A DNA stretch of 39,055 nt from Candidatus Gastranaerophilales bacterium (GCA_900767135.1 CAAFYU010000027.1:1-39055), one strand, 5' to 3'. Shown: positions 8,069-16,985, counted from the first letter of the stretch. Notes: generated by a model not told the origin, from the sequence alone. A program made the numbers and translations.

Positions 8069-9168
8069 GTATATTTAATCGTTTAGATATTGTAGAGAAA
8101 ACTTTTGAACCAATCCGACGGGCAAAACCGAAACGTCTTTATATTGCGGCTGATGGAGCCCGTAAAGAAAAATGTGGAGAAGATGTTTTAACGGAGCAAG
8201 TTAGAAATTATGTAATCAATCGTATTGATTGGGATTGTGAAGTAAAGACGTTATTTAGGAATGAAAATTTAGGTTGTGACGTCGCTATAAGTGATGCATT
8301 AGAATGGTTTTTTTCTAACGAAGAAGAAGGTATTGTTATTGAAGATGATGTTTTGACTTCTTCACAATTTTTTGATTTTTGTGAACTGATGTTAGATACG
8401 TATCGTGATAATCCTAAAGTTAGATATGTTGCTGGATTTACAAGAATTACTAATAAAGAGGTTTCGGAAAGTTATTACTTTGTTCCAAAAGCAAATACGT
8501 GGGGTTGGGCTGCGTGGCGTAGATCGTTTTTCCCTGAAAATGGGGTTGCTTATAAATATCACAAATCAAATTATTATGAAAAACATGCAAATACTAATGA
8601 AGTTTTGAACCAAGTACTGTGTACTAAAAAATTAAAAAAATGCTTGACGAAATGTGCTTATGAATTCTTTTTTCGTGTAAATCAATGGGATATTGAGTTT
8701 TATACCTACGGAATGGTTTATAACCCAAATTCATTGAGTATTGCACCAAGCAAAACGTTAACATCCCATATAGGCGACTATGGATTTCATTTTAAAGGGG
8801 AAAATAATCCCGGGAATATTGATATTTGCGATTATGATGTAACAAAAATAAAAATCAGAGAAAATATTGTTATGGATAGTGATATTAACGAAAAAATTAT
8901 GATGGATGAATTTTTTCACAGATATTATAAAAAATATGGAAATGAGAATATTGATATAAAAGCTGTTAAATCAGATTATTACAGAGAAAAATACAGGTTT
9001 GTGAAATCATTTTTTATGTTTTTGTACTACAAGTTTATAAAATTTAGTAATTTAAAAGCCAAAAATCAATGGAGTGCATTTTTAGAGTTGTTGAAAAATC
9101 CGGAAATAAAAACTTTTGAAGCTTTTTATATCTGTGCGACAATGTGTTATAAAAATAAAACTAAATAA
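8047..9168 (+). CDS. GT-A-like glycosyltransferase (HlpA/GNT-I-like)
   Basis: The 373-residue protein starts NTPVLYCIFNRLDIVEKTF and contains RLYIAADGAR and GIVIEDDVLTS, the Asp-rich nucleotide-sugar/metal site of GT-A enzymes. ANTWGWAAWRRSFF is a strongly conserved stretch of this family, often annotated as glycosyltransferase or hemolytic protein HlpA-like. The C-terminal part (about 290-373) is basic and aromatic and may touch membrane. It probably adds a branch or terminal sugar. It is the only plus-strand gene between two minus-strand glycan operons, and its 3' end overlaps the convergent reductase by 8 bp. Expression is probably special: its ATG lies in the loop of a 15-bp hairpin, behind a G10 tract. 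The ATG start is set by AGGTG five bases upstream. Confidence 0.8.
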   Translation: MNTPVLYCIFNRLDIVEKTFEPIRRAKPKRLYIAADGARKEKCGEDVLTEQVRNYVINRIDWDCEVKTLFRNENLGCDVAISDALEWFFSNEEEGIVIEDDVLTSSQFFDFCELMLDTYRDNPKVRYVAGFTRITNKEVSESYYFVPKANTWGWAAWRRSFFPENGVAYKYHKSNYYEKHANTNEVLNQVLCTKKLKKCLTKCAYEFFFRVNQWDIEFYTYGMVYNPNSLSIAPSKTLTSHIGDYGFHFKGENNPGNIDICDYDVTKIKIRENIVMDSDINEKIMMDEFFHRYYKKYGNENIDIKAVKSDYYREKYRFVKSFFMFLYYKFIKFSNLKAKNQWSAFLELLKNPEIKTFEAFYICATMCYKNKTK

Positions 9169-10000
9169 TTTCGGAAAGAGCTTCATTTAATTGATATTTG
9201 GGCAAAAAGCCTAAAGTGGCAAGTTTTGTGTTATCACCGACTATTCTTTCCGGTTGCGAGGTTTGTTCGTGTTTAATAGTTAACAAGTGTGTTTTGTTTA
9301 ATTTTTTTGCGATAGCTTTGCCGTAATCTTCCAGTGAAATTCCGTTACCGCTACAGATGTTGATTGTTCCTTCGTAATTTGATGTAAGAACTTTTACAAA
9401 AGCTCTTACAATATCTTTGGTATACATATAATCTTTTATGAGTTGACCACATTTTATTTCAACCGGTATATTATTTTTGAGATTATTAATTATGTATGGT
9501 GTTAAACGTTTTTCATTTTCATTTTTTCCATATACATAAAAAATTCTTCCCCAAGCAAAATCGATATCGTTTTCTTTACAAAAGGCGGTTGCCTTTTGTG
9601 ATAATTCTACTTTACATTTTGCGTATGTTGTTGTGGGATTTAGTTCGTCGTTTTCTTTTAAAGGTTCATTTTTAAATTTGTATTCAAAACAGGTTCCGGC
9701 AAATACGGCACGCTTTCCACCATATTTTTTAAATGATTTTAGCATATTCATTCCTGCATCAACAAATTTGTAATTTAAATCAGATGTTAAATAATCGCCC
9801 GTAGCACACCAGGCAAAATTTAGCAGATATTGCGGTTTAAATTCTGAAAAGACTTTATCAATTTCTTCTTTATGAAATAAGTTACAAATTTTAGAAGAAA
9901 GAGGTAAAATCTCAAAATTTTCCTTTTTAAGATATTGAATAGCTTCTTTTCCGATAAGACCTGTTGCCCCCGTTAAGATAACCTTCTTATAGGAGTTCAT
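9161..10000 (-). CDS. NDP-4-keto-deoxysugar reductase/epimerase (extended SDR)
   Basis: I choose ATG 10000 (MNSYKKVILTG), preceded by AAAGGGATAAC; an ATG at 10018 would add six residues with poorer support. The 279 residues have the Rossmann motif TGATGLIG, the Thr/Cys active-site strand FAGTCFEY and the catalytic Y-A-K-C-K. DYMYTKDIVRAFV and INICSGNGISLEDY are the substrate and C-terminal motifs of NDP-sugar SDRs. Overall it looks like the CDP-abequose/paratose synthase (RfbJ/RfbS) or ascarylose-type C4 ketoreductases. With rfbH in the cluster it is a good candidate for the last reduction in 3,6-dideoxyhexose synthesis. It overlaps the RmlC-like gene by 14 bp, so the two are translated together. 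The exact stereochemistry cannot be read. Confidence 0.7.
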   Translation of the reverse strand: MNSYKKVILTGATGLIGKEAIQYLKKENFEILPLSSKICNLFHKEEIDKVFSEFKPQYLLNFAWCATGDYLTSDLNYKFVDAGMNMLKSFKKYGGKRAVFAGTCFEYKFKNEPLKENDELNPTTTYAKCKVELSQKATAFCKENDIDFAWGRIFYVYGKNENEKRLTPYIINNLKNNIPVEIKCGQLIKDYMYTKDIVRAFVKVLTSNYEGTINICSGNGISLEDYGKAIAKKLNKTHLLTIKHEQTSQPERIVGDNTKLATLGFLPKYQLNEALSEII

Positions 10001-10514
10001 AATTGTTATCCCTTTCATTGATAATAAGATTTTCTTTTATAGGCCATTCAATTCCGATTTTGGGGTCATTCCACCTTATACCCGAGTAATATTCCGGCAT
10101 AAAAAATTCCCCTAATTGGTAATATACGGTTGAATTATCTTCAAGAGTTTGAAAACCATGAGCAACATTGGCAGGAATATACAACATTTTGTTGTTGGTA
10201 TCATCTAGTTCAAAAGCTTGCCATTGCAAATAAGTCGGTGAATTTTTTCTTAAATCAACAATGCAATCAAATATTTTTCCTTGAGTACAAGAAACAAGTT
10301 TTATTTCGGGATAAGGATCTTTTTGATAATGCATTCCTCGTAATGTTCCCTTTTTAGGGTTTTTTGAAATATTACACTGACAGATATCAAAATCAATCTC
10401 AAATTTTGCCATTTCTTTTTTACAAAATTGTCTGGCAAAAGAACCTCTGAAATCACAAATTGGTTCCAGTTCTATTAAATATGCTCCATTAATTTTGGTT
10501 TTCGTTATTTTCAT
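9987..10514 (-). CDS. RmlC-family NDP-4-keto-hexose epimerase (cupin)
   Basis: The 175 residues match dTDP-4-dehydrorhamnose 3,5-epimerase in length and motif order. DFRGSFAR and GTLRGMHYQ hold catalytic His62; IKLVSCTQGKIFDCIVDLR holds Lys72; IPANVAHGFQTL and the YYQ at 131-133 supply the cupin and catalytic Tyr region. In dTDP-rhamnose clusters this enzyme lies with rmlA, rmlB and rmlD, none of which is seen here. Next to a CDP-type E1 dehydrase, it may be the C5 epimerase of CDP-ascarylose synthesis (AscE), which belongs to this same family. That reading is inference. The gene overlaps the GT4 stop upstream by 26 bp and the reductase start downstream by 14 bp. Confidence 0.8.
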   Translation of the reverse strand: MKITKTKINGAYLIELEPICDFRGSFARQFCKKEMAKFEIDFDICQCNISKNPKKGTLRGMHYQKDPYPEIKLVSCTQGKIFDCIVDLRKNSPTYLQWQAFELDDTNNKMLYIPANVAHGFQTLEDNSTVYYQLGEFFMPEYYSGIRWNDPKIGIEWPIKENLIINERDNNYELL

Positions 10515-11796
10515 TTTTAACCATCACTTTAACCATTTCATCCGTGCATTTTTGCCAAGAGAATTGTTTGGCTCTTTCAAGTCCTTTTTGTGCGTATTCG
10601 TTTCTGATTTCAGGGTTGAAATAGTATTTTTCATAGGCTTGAACGTGTTCTTCTTCGTTATCCCAGTCTATCATTATTCCTGCATCGCCAACGACTTCTG
10701 GCAAAGAGGAATTATTTGAGGTAATTACAGGGCAACCGCAACTCATAGCTTCCAACGGTGGCAAGCCAAATCCTTCGTATTGTGAAGTATAAACAAACCA
10801 TTCTGCTCCTGAATATAATGGTGCTAAATCCTCGTCATCTATATACCCCGCTTTGATAATTTTATCTCGGTATTTGTCAAAATCAGGTACTTCTTTTTCA
10901 AGCTTTTCGATAAAACCTTCCCAGCTGCCTCCGCCTAAAATAAATATTAAATCATTAATTTTATGCTTTTCTATGAATTGTATGAATGTTTTTGCTGCTC
11001 GAATAAGGTTTTTGCGTGGCTCAAGGGTGCAAAGACTGAATATGTATTTTTTATCTGTCGGTAAATTGTATTTTTCTAAAGAAGCTTTTGTTTTTTCCGG
11101 TTCCGGTCTGAAGGCCTCATTACACGCAAGTAGTGTCGTTGTGATGTGTTCGGGATCGATTGTCGGAACATATTTGATGAAATCTCGTTTTGTAGCTTCT
11201 GATATCGAAAAATAAAAATCCTCTTTGTTTGTGTCTTTAACCATTTTCAAAAACCACGAATTCCCCCGCTGAACATCATCAAAATATTCAGGTAAAATTA
11301 ATGGTATGGTGTCGTATATGATAGTATATTTTTTTAGATGTTTAATTGTTTTTATTTCAGGTGGCAGTTGGTAACAAGGTGAGAAAAATACATTACAATT
11401 TTTATATTTGTCTAAATTGATTTTTTTGTTGCCAAAAAGTTTCATTTTTAGGGAAAATAAAAGTTGTTGGATTGTTAAAAGATTTTTTTGTAAAGATTTT
11501 TTTTGTTGTTTGTATTCATTCCGTTTTTCTTTTAGATGAACATAAGTCCAATCATCTTTTGACATATCATCAAAATTAATAATGGGACAGTCGTATTTTT
11601 TCAAAAATTCTGTTTCTTTTATTGCAGGAATTAATTTTTTGTTACAATAAAACGACATTTTGATATTAGGGTTTTTATAAAATTCGTCAAGGACATTGAC
11701 CGCGGTGAAATAAATTCCTGAACGAAAAGCATTTTTATGTCTGTTGAGAATCAACAATGTTACATCAAAAACCAAATTTATTTTTTTGTCAGACAT
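10489..11796 (-). CDS. Glycosyltransferase family 4, mannosyltransferase-like
   Basis: The 435-residue GT-B protein has FSLCTLEPRKNLIRAAKTF, AGYIDDEDLAPLYSGAEWFV and SQYEGFGLPPLEAMSCGCPV, the motifs of WbdB/MtfB-like mannosyltransferases. E(x7)E falls in EGFGLPPLEAM. The N-terminal half also has FSPCYQLPPEIK and YTIIYDTIPL, common in that subgroup. It probably transfers mannose or a GDP-derived deoxysugar to the glycan, which fits the GDP-sugar genes around it. The ATG overlaps the stop of the upstream SDR (TAATG) and has GGGAG just before it, so the pair is translationally coupled. The specificity is inferred from family resemblance only. Confidence 0.85.
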   Translation of the reverse strand: MSDKKINLVFDVTLLILNRHKNAFRSGIYFTAVNVLDEFYKNPNIKMSFYCNKKLIPAIKETEFLKKYDCPIINFDDMSKDDWTYVHLKEKRNEYKQQKKSLQKNLLTIQQLLFSLKMKLFGNKKINLDKYKNCNVFFSPCYQLPPEIKTIKHLKKYTIIYDTIPLILPEYFDDVQRGNSWFLKMVKDTNKEDFYFSISEATKRDFIKYVPTIDPEHITTTLLACNEAFRPEPEKTKASLEKYNLPTDKKYIFSLCTLEPRKNLIRAAKTFIQFIEKHKINDLIFILGGGSWEGFIEKLEKEVPDFDKYRDKIIKAGYIDDEDLAPLYSGAEWFVYTSQYEGFGLPPLEAMSCGCPVITSNNSSLPEVVGDAGIMIDWDNEEEHVQAYEKYYFNPEIRNEYAQKGLERAKQFSWQKCTDEMVKVMVKNENNENQN

Positions 11797-12740
11797 TAAT
11801 TTTCTCCCATGTAATTAATCATATCTTTCAATGTGTTTTCCAAACTATAAGTAGGGTTCCAGTTTAGTTCGGATTTCAATTTTGAGTTGTCACCGATGAT
11901 TATCAGGTTGTCGGCAGGTCGAATTCTGTTTTCGTCGACGGTGATTTTCGGTGATATATTCAGAATTTTTGAAACAGTTTCGATAATTTCTTTGAGTTTA
12001 ATCCCGTTGCCGGAGCAGACGTTGTATATTTCTCCTTTTTTGCCTTGTGTGAGGATTTTGTAATATGCGTCTACGACATCTCGTACGTCGAGAAAATCTC
12101 TTGTGATTTCGATATTTCCGACTTTTATTTCGTTGTTTGTCGGGTCATTTTTTATGTTGATTAATTGTCTTATGAATGACGGAATTACGAAAACTTCTTT
12201 TTGGCGAGGCCCGATATGGTTGAAGGAACGGGTCATGACGATGTCAACATTGTAGCTGTTGGCATAGAGCTTTGAGAGCATTTCTTGGCTTACTCTTGCG
12301 ACGGCATACGGGTTGCACGGAAACAGTTCGTAATTTTCTTTGAGCGGCATTTTGTCGGCAGGGTAGTTGCCGTATTCTTCAGATGAGCCGACGGATAGAA
12401 TTTTTGTTTTTAGCCCGAGTTCTCGAATACTTTCTACGATGTTCAAGAAAATATTTGTGTTATTGACAAAACTTTGAACTGGTTTTTGCCAGCTTATGGA
12501 AACAGAACTTACTGAGGCTAAGTGCAAGATGTAGTCGGGTTTAAAGTTATCCAAAACTTCTTGAATTAAAGCCCTGTCTGTCAGGTCAATTTTTTTATAT
12601 TTTGCATATTGGTAATTAATTTCGTAATCGTCAAGAATATCGAGTCCGAGGACTTCGTATTCAAGATTATTTTTTTGTAAATATTCAACAAAATGTTTTG
12701 CGACAAAGCCTGCAATACCTGTTATTAAAAATTTTTTCAT
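11796..12740 (-). CDS. GDP-6-deoxy-D-lyxo-4-hexulose reductase-like SDR (Rmd-like)
   Basis: The 314 residues show the GDP-mannose 4,6-dehydratase/Rmd branch of the SDR family: KFLITGIAGFVAKHF at the N-terminus, SVGSSEEYGN as the active-site strand, and TRSFNHIGPRQ, a signature of Rmd. NVCSGNGIKLKEI closes the substrate site. Rmd reduces the Gmd product at C4 to GDP-D-rhamnose, and gmd is in this window (14794), so the pathway is plausible. One oddity is that the catalytic motif reads Y-A-V-A-R, with Arg where the family usually has Lys; the codon is AGA. Activity may therefore differ. It is 6 bp downstream of fcl and ends in a TAATG overlap with the GT4. Confidence 0.7.
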   Translation of the reverse strand: MKKFLITGIAGFVAKHFVEYLQKNNLEYEVLGLDILDDYEINYQYAKYKKIDLTDRALIQEVLDNFKPDYILHLASVSSVSISWQKPVQSFVNNTNIFLNIVESIRELGLKTKILSVGSSEEYGNYPADKMPLKENYELFPCNPYAVARVSQEMLSKLYANSYNVDIVMTRSFNHIGPRQKEVFVIPSFIRQLINIKNDPTNNEIKVGNIEITRDFLDVRDVVDAYYKILTQGKKGEIYNVCSGNGIKLKEIIETVSKILNISPKITVDENRIRPADNLIIIGDNSKLKSELNWNPTYSLENTLKDMINYMGEN

Positions 12741-12746
12741 TACAAA

Positions 12747-13694
12747 TTATTTCCTAATATTTCCACCTGTCAAAAAGTCGTTGTAGACGATTTTGATGCC
12801 TTCTTCAAGTGATGTTTCGGCTTTCCATCCGAGGTTGTTTATTCTTGAAACATCCATTAATTTTCTCATTGTACCGTCAGGTTTTGATTTGTCAAAGACG
12901 AGTTCGCCTTCAAATCCGACGATTTTTTTAATCATTTGAGCAAGTTCCAAAATAGTTACTTCCGTGCCTGTTCCGATGTTTATAAATTCACCGATTTCTT
13001 TTGCGGATTTGTTTTCCATAAGATAGACAACGGCTTTTGCCAAATCACCTGCATACATAAATTCTCGAAGCGGAGTGCCTGTACCCCAAACGGTTACTTC
13101 TTTTAATCCTGCTTCTTTTGCCTCGTGGAAACGTCTGACAAGCATTGGTAGAACGTGAGCATTTTTTGTGTCGTAATTGTCGTTCAATCCGTAGAGGTTG
13201 CAAGGCATAACCGAGATGTAGTCTGTGTTGTATTCTCGATTGTATGAGGCACAAAGTTTTAGTCCCGAAATCTTTGCGAGTGCATACATTTCGTTGGTTT
13301 TTTCAAGCTTGGAGGAGAGCAGATATTCTTCTTTCATCGGTTGTGGTGCGTTTTTTGGATAAATACAGCTTGAGCCGAGGAAGAGAAGTTTTTTTACATT
13401 TTGTTTGAATGCATTTGTAATTACGTTTAATTGAATTTTCATGTTTTCGGTGAAAAATTCAACGGGGAATGTGTTGTTGCCTTGAATTCCGCCGACTTTT
13501 GCTGCCGAAAGTATTACGTAATCAGGCTTTTCTGCTTCAAAAAATTCACTGACGGCCTTTGAGTCCGTAAGGTCAAGTTCTTTGTGGGTTCTTGTTACAA
13601 TATTTGTATACCCTTTTTTTTCTAACTCTCTTTTTATAGCACTGCCGACAAGACCTCTATGTCCTGCGACAAAAATTTTATCATTTTTGTTCAT
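12747..13694 (-). CDS. fcl: GDP-L-fucose synthase (GDP-4-keto-6-deoxymannose 3,5-epimerase-4-reductase)
   Basis: The 315-residue protein (from ATG 13694; a GTG at 13703 would add three residues) carries all the hallmarks of Fcl/WcaG. These are the N-terminal IFVAGHRGLVGSAI, FLGSSCIYPKNAPQPMKE, the catalytic Y-A-L-A-K with KISGLKLC, and the family-specific PCNLYGLNDNYD. It converts the Gmd product GDP-4-keto-6-deoxy-D-mannose to GDP-L-fucose using NADPH in the cytoplasm. It is first in the minus-strand operon 13694-9161. gmd lies on the opposite strand about 1.1 kb away rather than next to it as in many clusters. No strong Shine-Dalgarno site is seen for either start. Confidence 0.93.
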   Translation of the reverse strand: MNKNDKIFVAGHRGLVGSAIKRELEKKGYTNIVTRTHKELDLTDSKAVSEFFEAEKPDYVILSAAKVGGIQGNNTFPVEFFTENMKIQLNVITNAFKQNVKKLLFLGSSCIYPKNAPQPMKEEYLLSSKLEKTNEMYALAKISGLKLCASYNREYNTDYISVMPCNLYGLNDNYDTKNAHVLPMLVRRFHEAKEAGLKEVTVWGTGTPLREFMYAGDLAKAVVYLMENKSAKEIGEFINIGTGTEVTILELAQMIKKIVGFEGELVFDKSKPDGTMRKLMDVSRINNLGWKAETSLEEGIKIVYNDFLTGGNIRK

Positions 13695-13786
13695 AACAAA
13701 CACATAATAAAAGAAAAAAGAATTATTGTAAATGTTTTCACAAAACTTTGTAATGCAAAAATTTTTGTGGTAAAGTTTTGACTGCG

Positions 13787-14668
13787 ATGATAAAACCTTT
13801 AGTAACAGTAATTACAATTACTTTTAATTGTATAAAATACGGTAGAAAAGAAACATTAATCCAAAGTATAGAGAGTGTGCAAAATCAAGATTATGAAAAC
13901 TTTGAGCATATAATTATTGACGGTGCTTCAAGTGACGGAACCTTAGAACTTTTGCAAAGTTATCCGCATTTAAAAGTTTTTTCAGAACCTGATAATGGGG
14001 TTTATGATGCGTTTAACAAGGGTGTAAAAAGGGCAAACGGAAAATATATTGTTTTTGTAAATTCGGACGATTATTTCAGCACAAATAAGGCGATAAGTCT
14101 TTCTGTCGATGCATTGGAAAAAGAAAACGCAGATTATTCCTATGCGACGACATATCTGCTCAATGAAAAAAATCCGAAACGATCTACAATGCGTGTGCCG
14201 AAAATATGGAAATCGTTTTCAAAAATGCCGTTTTGTCATCAGTCAATGTTTTGTAAAGTTGACGTTTTGAAAGAAATCGGACTTTTTGATGTAAATAATA
14301 AAATCACGTCAGATTATGAGGTTTATTTAGGGCTTTTGTTTGGAGGTTATAAAGCGGTTGAAGTAGATGAACACATTGTAACTTTTAGAATTGGTGGAAT
14401 TTCTGATAATATGGAGGGGTTTAAAAAAGAAAGGTGTGAGCTTTTTAAAAAAATATATTCACCATTCTATGAGTTGTCAGATGTTCAAATACATGAAATT
14501 TATGAAAATTCCTATTTCCCGATAGGGCTTGCGTTTAAGCTTGCAAAATATCTAAGATTTTCTGACAGAATAAGGTTTTTGTATGAAGAAATCCGCCGTT
14601 TTATATTTCAGGTGAGAACTTCTAAAAAACATAGGTTGGTGAGAGTATTCGGGCATCGCTTTGTATAG
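13787..14668 (+). CDS. Glycosyltransferase family 2 (WcaA-like)
   Basis: Start taken at ATG 13787 (MIKPLVTVITITFN); a TTG at 13778 is less likely. The 293 residues show a canonical GT2 domain: VTVITITFN at the N-terminus, IESVQNQDYENFEHIIIDG with ASSDGT, and the metal site FVNSDDYF near residue 95. PFCHQSMFCKVDVL and ITSDYEVYLGLL match the C-terminal acceptor-side motifs of WcaA/WcaE-like transferases. It probably transfers a hexose or deoxyhexose in surface-polysaccharide assembly. It is transcribed away from fcl, with about 90 bp between the two starts, so this gap must hold promoters for both directions, though I cannot place them well. Confidence 0.85.
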   Translation: MIKPLVTVITITFNCIKYGRKETLIQSIESVQNQDYENFEHIIIDGASSDGTLELLQSYPHLKVFSEPDNGVYDAFNKGVKRANGKYIVFVNSDDYFSTNKAISLSVDALEKENADYSYATTYLLNEKNPKRSTMRVPKIWKSFSKMPFCHQSMFCKVDVLKEIGLFDVNNKITSDYEVYLGLLFGGYKAVEVDEHIVTFRIGGISDNMEGFKKERCELFKKIYSPFYELSDVQIHEIYENSYFPIGLAFKLAKYLRFSDRIRFLYEEIRRFIFQVRTSKKHRLVRVFGHRFV

Positions 14669-14714
14669 ATTTTAAATATTGAGTTTTGGGTATTTCATTA
14701 ATCTTTACAATATG

Positions 14715-14743
14715 CTGACAAGTATACATATTTAAAGTATTAT
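14715..14743 (+). promoter_or_regulatory. Predicted sigma-70-type promoter of gmd
   Basis: CTGACA (14715-14720), a 17-nt spacer and TATTAT (14738-14743) lie about 50 bp before the gmd start. Spacing is ideal and the hexamers are near consensus. It would drive gmd and the glycosyltransferase behind it. Confidence 0.5.
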
Positions 14744-14793
14744 GATAACATTGTATTATTAAAAACTAATAAGAAGAAAATAAAGAGGTGTTT

Positions 14794-15882
14794 ATGAAAA
14801 AAGCGTTAATAACAGGTATTACAGGGCAAGACGGTGCATATCTCGCAGAACTTTTGCTTGAAAAAGGTTACGAAGTTCACGGGATGAAAAGACGTTCTTC
14901 ATCTTTTAATACTCAAAGAATTGATCATTTGTATAAAGATATTCATGATAAAAAATCAAGATTAAAACTTCATTATGGAGATTTAACAGACAGTACAAAT
15001 ATTATCAGATTGGTTCAAGAAATTCAGCCTGATGAAATTTATAACCTTGCTGCACAATCACACGTAAGAGTTTCTTTTGATTGTCCTGAATATACTGCAA
15101 ATGCTGACGGTTTGGGAACTTTGAGAATTCTTGACGCAATAAGAATTTTGGGATTGGAAAAGAAAACAAAATTCTATCAAGCATCAACTTCCGAACTCTA
15201 CGGTTTGGTTCAAGAAACTCCGCAAAAAGAAACTACACCGTTCTACCCACGTTCACCTTACGCTTGTGCAAAACTTTATGCTTATTGGATTACGGTAAAC
15301 TACAGAGAAGGTTATGATATCTTTGCCGCAAACGGTATTTTGTTTAACCACGAATCTCCTCGACGCGGCGAAACTTTCGTTACAAGAAAAATTACAAGAG
15401 CTGCTGTTAGAATTAAGCTCGGTTTGGAAGATAAATTGTACCTCGGAAACCTTTCTTCAAAACGTGACTGGGGGCATGCAAAAGATTATGTTGAAGGTAT
15501 GTGGAGAATTCTTCAACAAGATAAACCTCAAGATTATGTTCTTGCAACAGGGGTTACAACAACAATCAGAGATTTCTGTAAAATGGCATTCAAAGAAGTC
15601 GGTATTGACTTAGACTTTATCGGAACAGGTGTGGATGAAAAAGGTGTTGATAAAGCAACCGGTAGAGTTATTATTGAAGTTGATCCGCGATACTTCCGCC
15701 CTACAGAAGTTGATTTGCTTTTAGGCGATTCTTCTAAGGCAAGAAAAGAACTCGGTTGGGAACCTAAATACGACCTTCCTGCACTCGTTAAAGAAATGGT
15801 TGAGGAAGATATGAAAGAAGCTCAAAAAGAAAAATTCCTGAAAAATGAAGGTTATGAAGTTTTAATTCCGCAGGAAGCATAA
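14794..15882 (+). CDS. gmd: GDP-mannose 4,6-dehydratase
   Basis: ATG 14794 follows AAAGAGG at proper distance; a GTG six bases earlier is rejected. The 362 residues match Gmd closely: KALITGITGQDGAYLAELLL, MKRRSSSFNTQRIDHLY for NADP(H) binding, YQASTSELYG with the catalytic Thr/Ser-Glu, Y-A-C-A-K, and FNHESPRRGETFVTRKI. It oxidises and dehydrates GDP-D-mannose to GDP-4-keto-6-deoxy-D-mannose, the common precursor for Fcl (GDP-fucose) and Rmd (GDP-rhamnose), both of which appear encoded here. It has its own promoter and shares a transcript with the glycosyltransferase six bases after its stop. Codon choice looks less AT-biased than in neighbouring transferases, consistent with higher expression. 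Confidence 0.95.
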   Translation: MKKALITGITGQDGAYLAELLLEKGYEVHGMKRRSSSFNTQRIDHLYKDIHDKKSRLKLHYGDLTDSTNIIRLVQEIQPDEIYNLAAQSHVRVSFDCPEYTANADGLGTLRILDAIRILGLEKKTKFYQASTSELYGLVQETPQKETTPFYPRSPYACAKLYAYWITVNYREGYDIFAANGILFNHESPRRGETFVTRKITRAAVRIKLGLEDKLYLGNLSSKRDWGHAKDYVEGMWRILQQDKPQDYVLATGVTTTIRDFCKMAFKEVGIDLDFIGTGVDEKGVDKATGRVIIEVDPRYFRPTEVDLLLGDSSKARKELGWEPKYDLPALVKEMVEEDMKEAQKEKFLKNEGYEVLIPQEA

Positions 15883-15888
15883 ATTTTT

Positions 15889-16950
15889 ATGAAAAAACTT
15901 TTATATGTTAACCATGCTTTTCATAATAAAACAAAGTCAACTAACTTCCTTCAAGAAATGTTGAAAACCCAATATGAAGTGGAGTTTTTTGGCTTTGATA
16001 GTTATAATGATTCGTTTGAAAAGTTTTCAGAACTCGACGGCAAAGAATTTGATACGGTTGTACTGTTTCAGATAATGCCGCCGATTTCCTTGTTGAAAAA
16101 GTATGTAAAATTCAATCATATTGCGTTTTTCCCGATGTATGACGCAACTCATTTTTTTAATATCCCGATTTGGAGTGAGTATCGTGATTGCAATATAATA
16201 AATTTTTCATCAACTTTGCATAAAAAATGTCAAGAATTCGGACTTTCATCTTTTTATGTTCAATATTTTCCAAAACCTGTTCAAATAGAGGATGAAGGCG
16301 ATGAAAAATCAATATTTTTCTGGCAAAGACGTGAAAAAATCAGTCCGAAAATTATGGAAAAAGTCCTTGATGTAAAAAGTTTGAATAAAGTTTATTTGCA
16401 CCAAGTTCCGGATCCCGAAAACAAGATCGTTGAACCGTCAAAAGTTTTCGAAGGTAAGATTGTTGTTTCAAATTGGTTTGACACAAAAGATGAAATGGAA
16501 AAATATATTCAAAAATCTGCTCTGTATTTTGCACCGAGAGAATATGAAGGTATCGGGATGAGCTTTTTAGAAGCAATGGCTGCGGGCAGATGTGTGATTT
16601 CTCCAAACAATCCGACAATGAACGAGTATATAAAAGACGGGCAGACGGGATTTTTGTATAATTTCAAAAAGCCTGAAAGAATTAATCTGAAAGATGTTAG
16701 AAAAATCCAAAAACAAACAGCGGATTATATTAAAGAAGGTTTTAACAAATGGGAAAATGAAAAACTCAAAATCCTTGATTGGCTTGAGGTTTCGCCATCT
16801 AAAAATTCTAACCCCGAGCTTATGGACAAAAAAATCTTAATCAAAAAGCCTGAAAAGAAGCTGTTTTTTAAAATTTACACAACAAAAAAGACTGTTACAT
16901 ACAAGTTATTTAATTTATTCCCTGTAAAGATAAATCGCCACTCACATTAA
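15889..16950 (+). CDS. Glycosyltransferase family 4-like protein
   Basis: This 353-residue protein begins six bases after gmd, so it is co-transcribed with it. The N-terminal half (KKLLYVNHAFHNKTKSTNF) lacks the glycine-rich loop of typical GT4 enzymes. The C-terminal half has FAPREYEGIGMSFLEAMAAG, the donor-site E(x7)E motif, followed by DGQTGFLYN. The final 50 residues are basic and aromatic (FFKIYTTKKTVTYKLFNLF) and could touch the membrane. It probably transfers the GDP-deoxysugar made by gmd and its partners, a guess from position only. The divergent N-terminus makes the family call less firm than for the other transferases. Confidence 0.75.
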   Translation: MKKLLYVNHAFHNKTKSTNFLQEMLKTQYEVEFFGFDSYNDSFEKFSELDGKEFDTVVLFQIMPPISLLKKYVKFNHIAFFPMYDATHFFNIPIWSEYRDCNIINFSSTLHKKCQEFGLSSFYVQYFPKPVQIEDEGDEKSIFFWQRREKISPKIMEKVLDVKSLNKVYLHQVPDPENKIVEPSKVFEGKIVVSNWFDTKDEMEKYIQKSALYFAPREYEGIGMSFLEAMAAGRCVISPNNPTMNEYIKDGQTGFLYNFKKPERINLKDVRKIQKQTADYIKEGFNKWENEKLKILDWLEVSPSKNSNPELMDKKILIKKPEKKLFFKIYTTKKTVTYKLFNLFPVKINRHSH

Positions 16951-16985
16951 AATGACTTCACTTATTTGTGATTATGAGTTATTAT

